A stretch of 6,138 bases of DNA, from NCBI GenBank assembly GCA_025928735.1, contig JAICIW010000143.1:1-6138 (forward strand), read 5' to 3'. This stretch comes from Rhodanobacteraceae bacterium. Its GTDB lineage: Bacteria; Pseudomonadota; Gammaproteobacteria; Xanthomonadales; Rhodanobacteraceae. Made by a program: the position numbers and the translations under genes. Below are positions 5,801-6,138 of this stretch, in pieces (positions within the stretch are counted from its first letter, which is position 1; every line of letters starts with the position of its first letter). Below the pieces are notes generated by a model. The model made no database searches. It was not told the DNA's origin and worked only from the letters and a program-made list of their open reading frames with translations.

Positions 5801-6138
5801 CGCGGCCAGCCGGCTCATCGCGCGCTCGATGCGCTTGTGCTCGGTGACATCGTTGAACACCGCCGCCACCAGCACCGCTTTTCCGTCGCCGATCCGCGAA
5901 AACTGCACGCTGTACCAGCGGCCCGTCGTGGCCTTGAAGTCTTCCATGGCCACGGGCTCGCCGCTCTGCATCACCCGCTCGATCGCATCCAGCCACTGCT
6001 CCTCGTATTCGGGCATCACCGTGCTGATCGGGCGGCCAACCGCGTTGTGGATGCCGCTTTCCCGCTCGAAGGCGGAGTTGGCTTCGCGAAACCACAGGTC
6101 GACGATCTTGCCATCGGCATCGCGCTCCACCTTCATCA
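2876..6138 (-). CDS. Hybrid sensor histidine kinase, PAS-PAS-GAF-PAS-GAF-HisKA-HATPase-REC (N-terminus beyond window)
   Basis: This is a cytoplasmic multi-input sensor kinase that autophosphorylates a histidine and passes the phosphate to its own receiver domain. The frame is open to the window edge. Numbering from ATG 6136 gives 1086 visible residues, but the first PAS domain seems to lack its beginning. Domains in order are PAS1 1-104, PAS2 107-224, GAF1 236-396, PAS3 406-523, GAF2 536-697, HisKA 715-782, HATPase 823-937 and REC 966-1085. The phospho-acceptor is His727 in GHELRNP. The ATP site has the N box (NLLGNAAKYS, Asn841), G1 DEGQGI (869-874) and G2 GGLGLGLS (898-905). The receiver has acidic Asp972-Asp973, phospho-acceptor Asp1016, Thr1046 and Lys1068. 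No membrane helix is visible, so the input is probably intracellular. GAF1 has a cysteine cluster (325, 334, 336, 341, 349). No HPt domain or DNA-binding output is present, so a separate partner is likely. The stop is TAG, and the promoter is outside the window. Confidence 0.96.
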   Translation of the reverse strand, partial: MKVERDADGKIVDLWFREANSAFERESGIHNAVGRPISTVMPEYEEQWLDAIERVMQSGEPVAMEDFKATTGRWYSVQFSRIGDGKAVLVAAVFNDVTEHKRIERAMSRLAAIVESSDDAIISKNLDGVIQTWNAAAERMFGYTAAEAIGKPVTMLMPPDRVNEEAGILARIRRGERISHDETVRKRKDGSLLDVSLTISPVKNAAGKVVAASKIARDITARKRMEAVLRESQQRQAFLLRLADAMRVTADPVAVQDIAMQMLGEHLNVGRAFYFRAEYDADRWVGVIEAEGYHQLGFPARTGRFAQSLDNAFIADLERGKTLVCADTRADGGCRCRLNICLAPDVGACVAAPIAKDGAYLGGVCVQSGEPRAWTRAEITLIEEVAERTWDTVERARAKAEQQESEVKYRTLFDSVDEGFCVIELMFDEAGNAVDYTFVEANPVVEAQVGQGYLIGKRIREVAPQIEPFWLETYGRIALTGNAERFERRAVAVDRWYSVYAFAVGAPEQRRVAVLAQEITQRKSIESAMRVREEQQSFLLKLSDALRAEAGEHDIGNAGVRMLAEYLEADRCYITRMSYDENRARLSAEYRRDNLDSVYGGTGEVSMSHFPVAVQRLQTQPLVVNDIAVAPDFSDAERESIRALGGMAAIIAVPLRAGEQNSLWALAVGRAEPRQWSPNEVNLLEDVAERIWGATERALVEDALRENQARLQNASRVKDEFLAMLGHELRNPLAPITTTVQLMKLRAPDTFVRERDIIEAQVRYLTGLVDDLLDVSRIASGKIELKTAEVDLGEVVAAAVETTQTLMEERSHSLHVEVDGQLVVSGDRRRLVQVLVNLLGNAAKYSPPGRNIWLSALAEDGQAVLRVRDEGQGIDADLLPLVFELFSQGRQAIDRSHGGLGLGLSIVRNLVTLHGGAVEVASDGPYKGSEFTVRLPLLEQPHSREAAPTRTEPPKPAGATRDDRRIKVLVVDDYVLAAESLSLLLQEMGYRTHVVHDGAAALQAMKTFEPQVALVDIGLPVIDGYEVAQTVRRMPGRESLPLIAVTGYGQPGDRARVMAAGFDEHLVKPLDASRISELIERMVTAS

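Noticed and set aside
4884..6095. 403-codon frame on the - strand in another register of the kinase
   Set aside because: It overlaps the true PAS/GAF frame, and its composition (Gly/Arg-rich, no motifs) is typical of a shifted frame. It is not a sign of a frameshift, because the main frame is unbroken.

Overview
The window looks like a chromosomal piece of a high-GC aerobic gammaproteobacterium. Xanthomonadales/Rhodanobacteraceae-like is my best guess. It rests on an aa3-type oxidase cluster, high-GC codon use and dispersed CGTCATTCC/CGTCATCCCGGC-type palindromic repeats; no taxonomic marker gene is present.

Left part (1-1705, + strand): the 3' part of a cytochrome c oxidase operon. The C-terminal third of subunit I (ctaD) overlaps the start of a short, five-helix subunit III (ctaE) by an ATGA junction. 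A prokaryotic subunit IV (ctaF/coxD-like) follows. Between ctaE and ctaF sits a 128-bp palindromic element (1244-1371) that can fold into a closing stem with three hairpins. Together the three genes encode membrane subunits of a proton-pumping terminal oxidase; subunit II and assembly factors would lie upstream, outside the window.

Middle (1836-2279, + strand): a small soluble protein of unknown function (147 aa) with a clear ribosome binding site and two alpha/beta halves. It is followed by about 600 bp (2280-2875) with no gene. That gap is packed with inverted repeats: a partial repeat end, a 20-bp tandem duplication, and two roughly 200-bp mosaic elements in opposite orientation that share several exact sequence blocks.

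Right part (2876-6138, - strand): the 3' part of a large cytoplasmic hybrid histidine kinase, PAS-PAS-GAF-PAS-GAF-HisKA-HATPase-REC, with all catalytic motifs intact and its N-terminus beyond the window. It is transcribed convergently toward the oxidase side, so the repeat island lies between two convergent gene ends. One GAF domain has an unusual cluster of cysteines.

I see no phage, CRISPR, toxin-antitoxin or defence system here, and no evidence for a wholly new system. The points most worth a second look are the structured repeats (especially the one inside the oxidase operon) and the cysteine-rich GAF domain.
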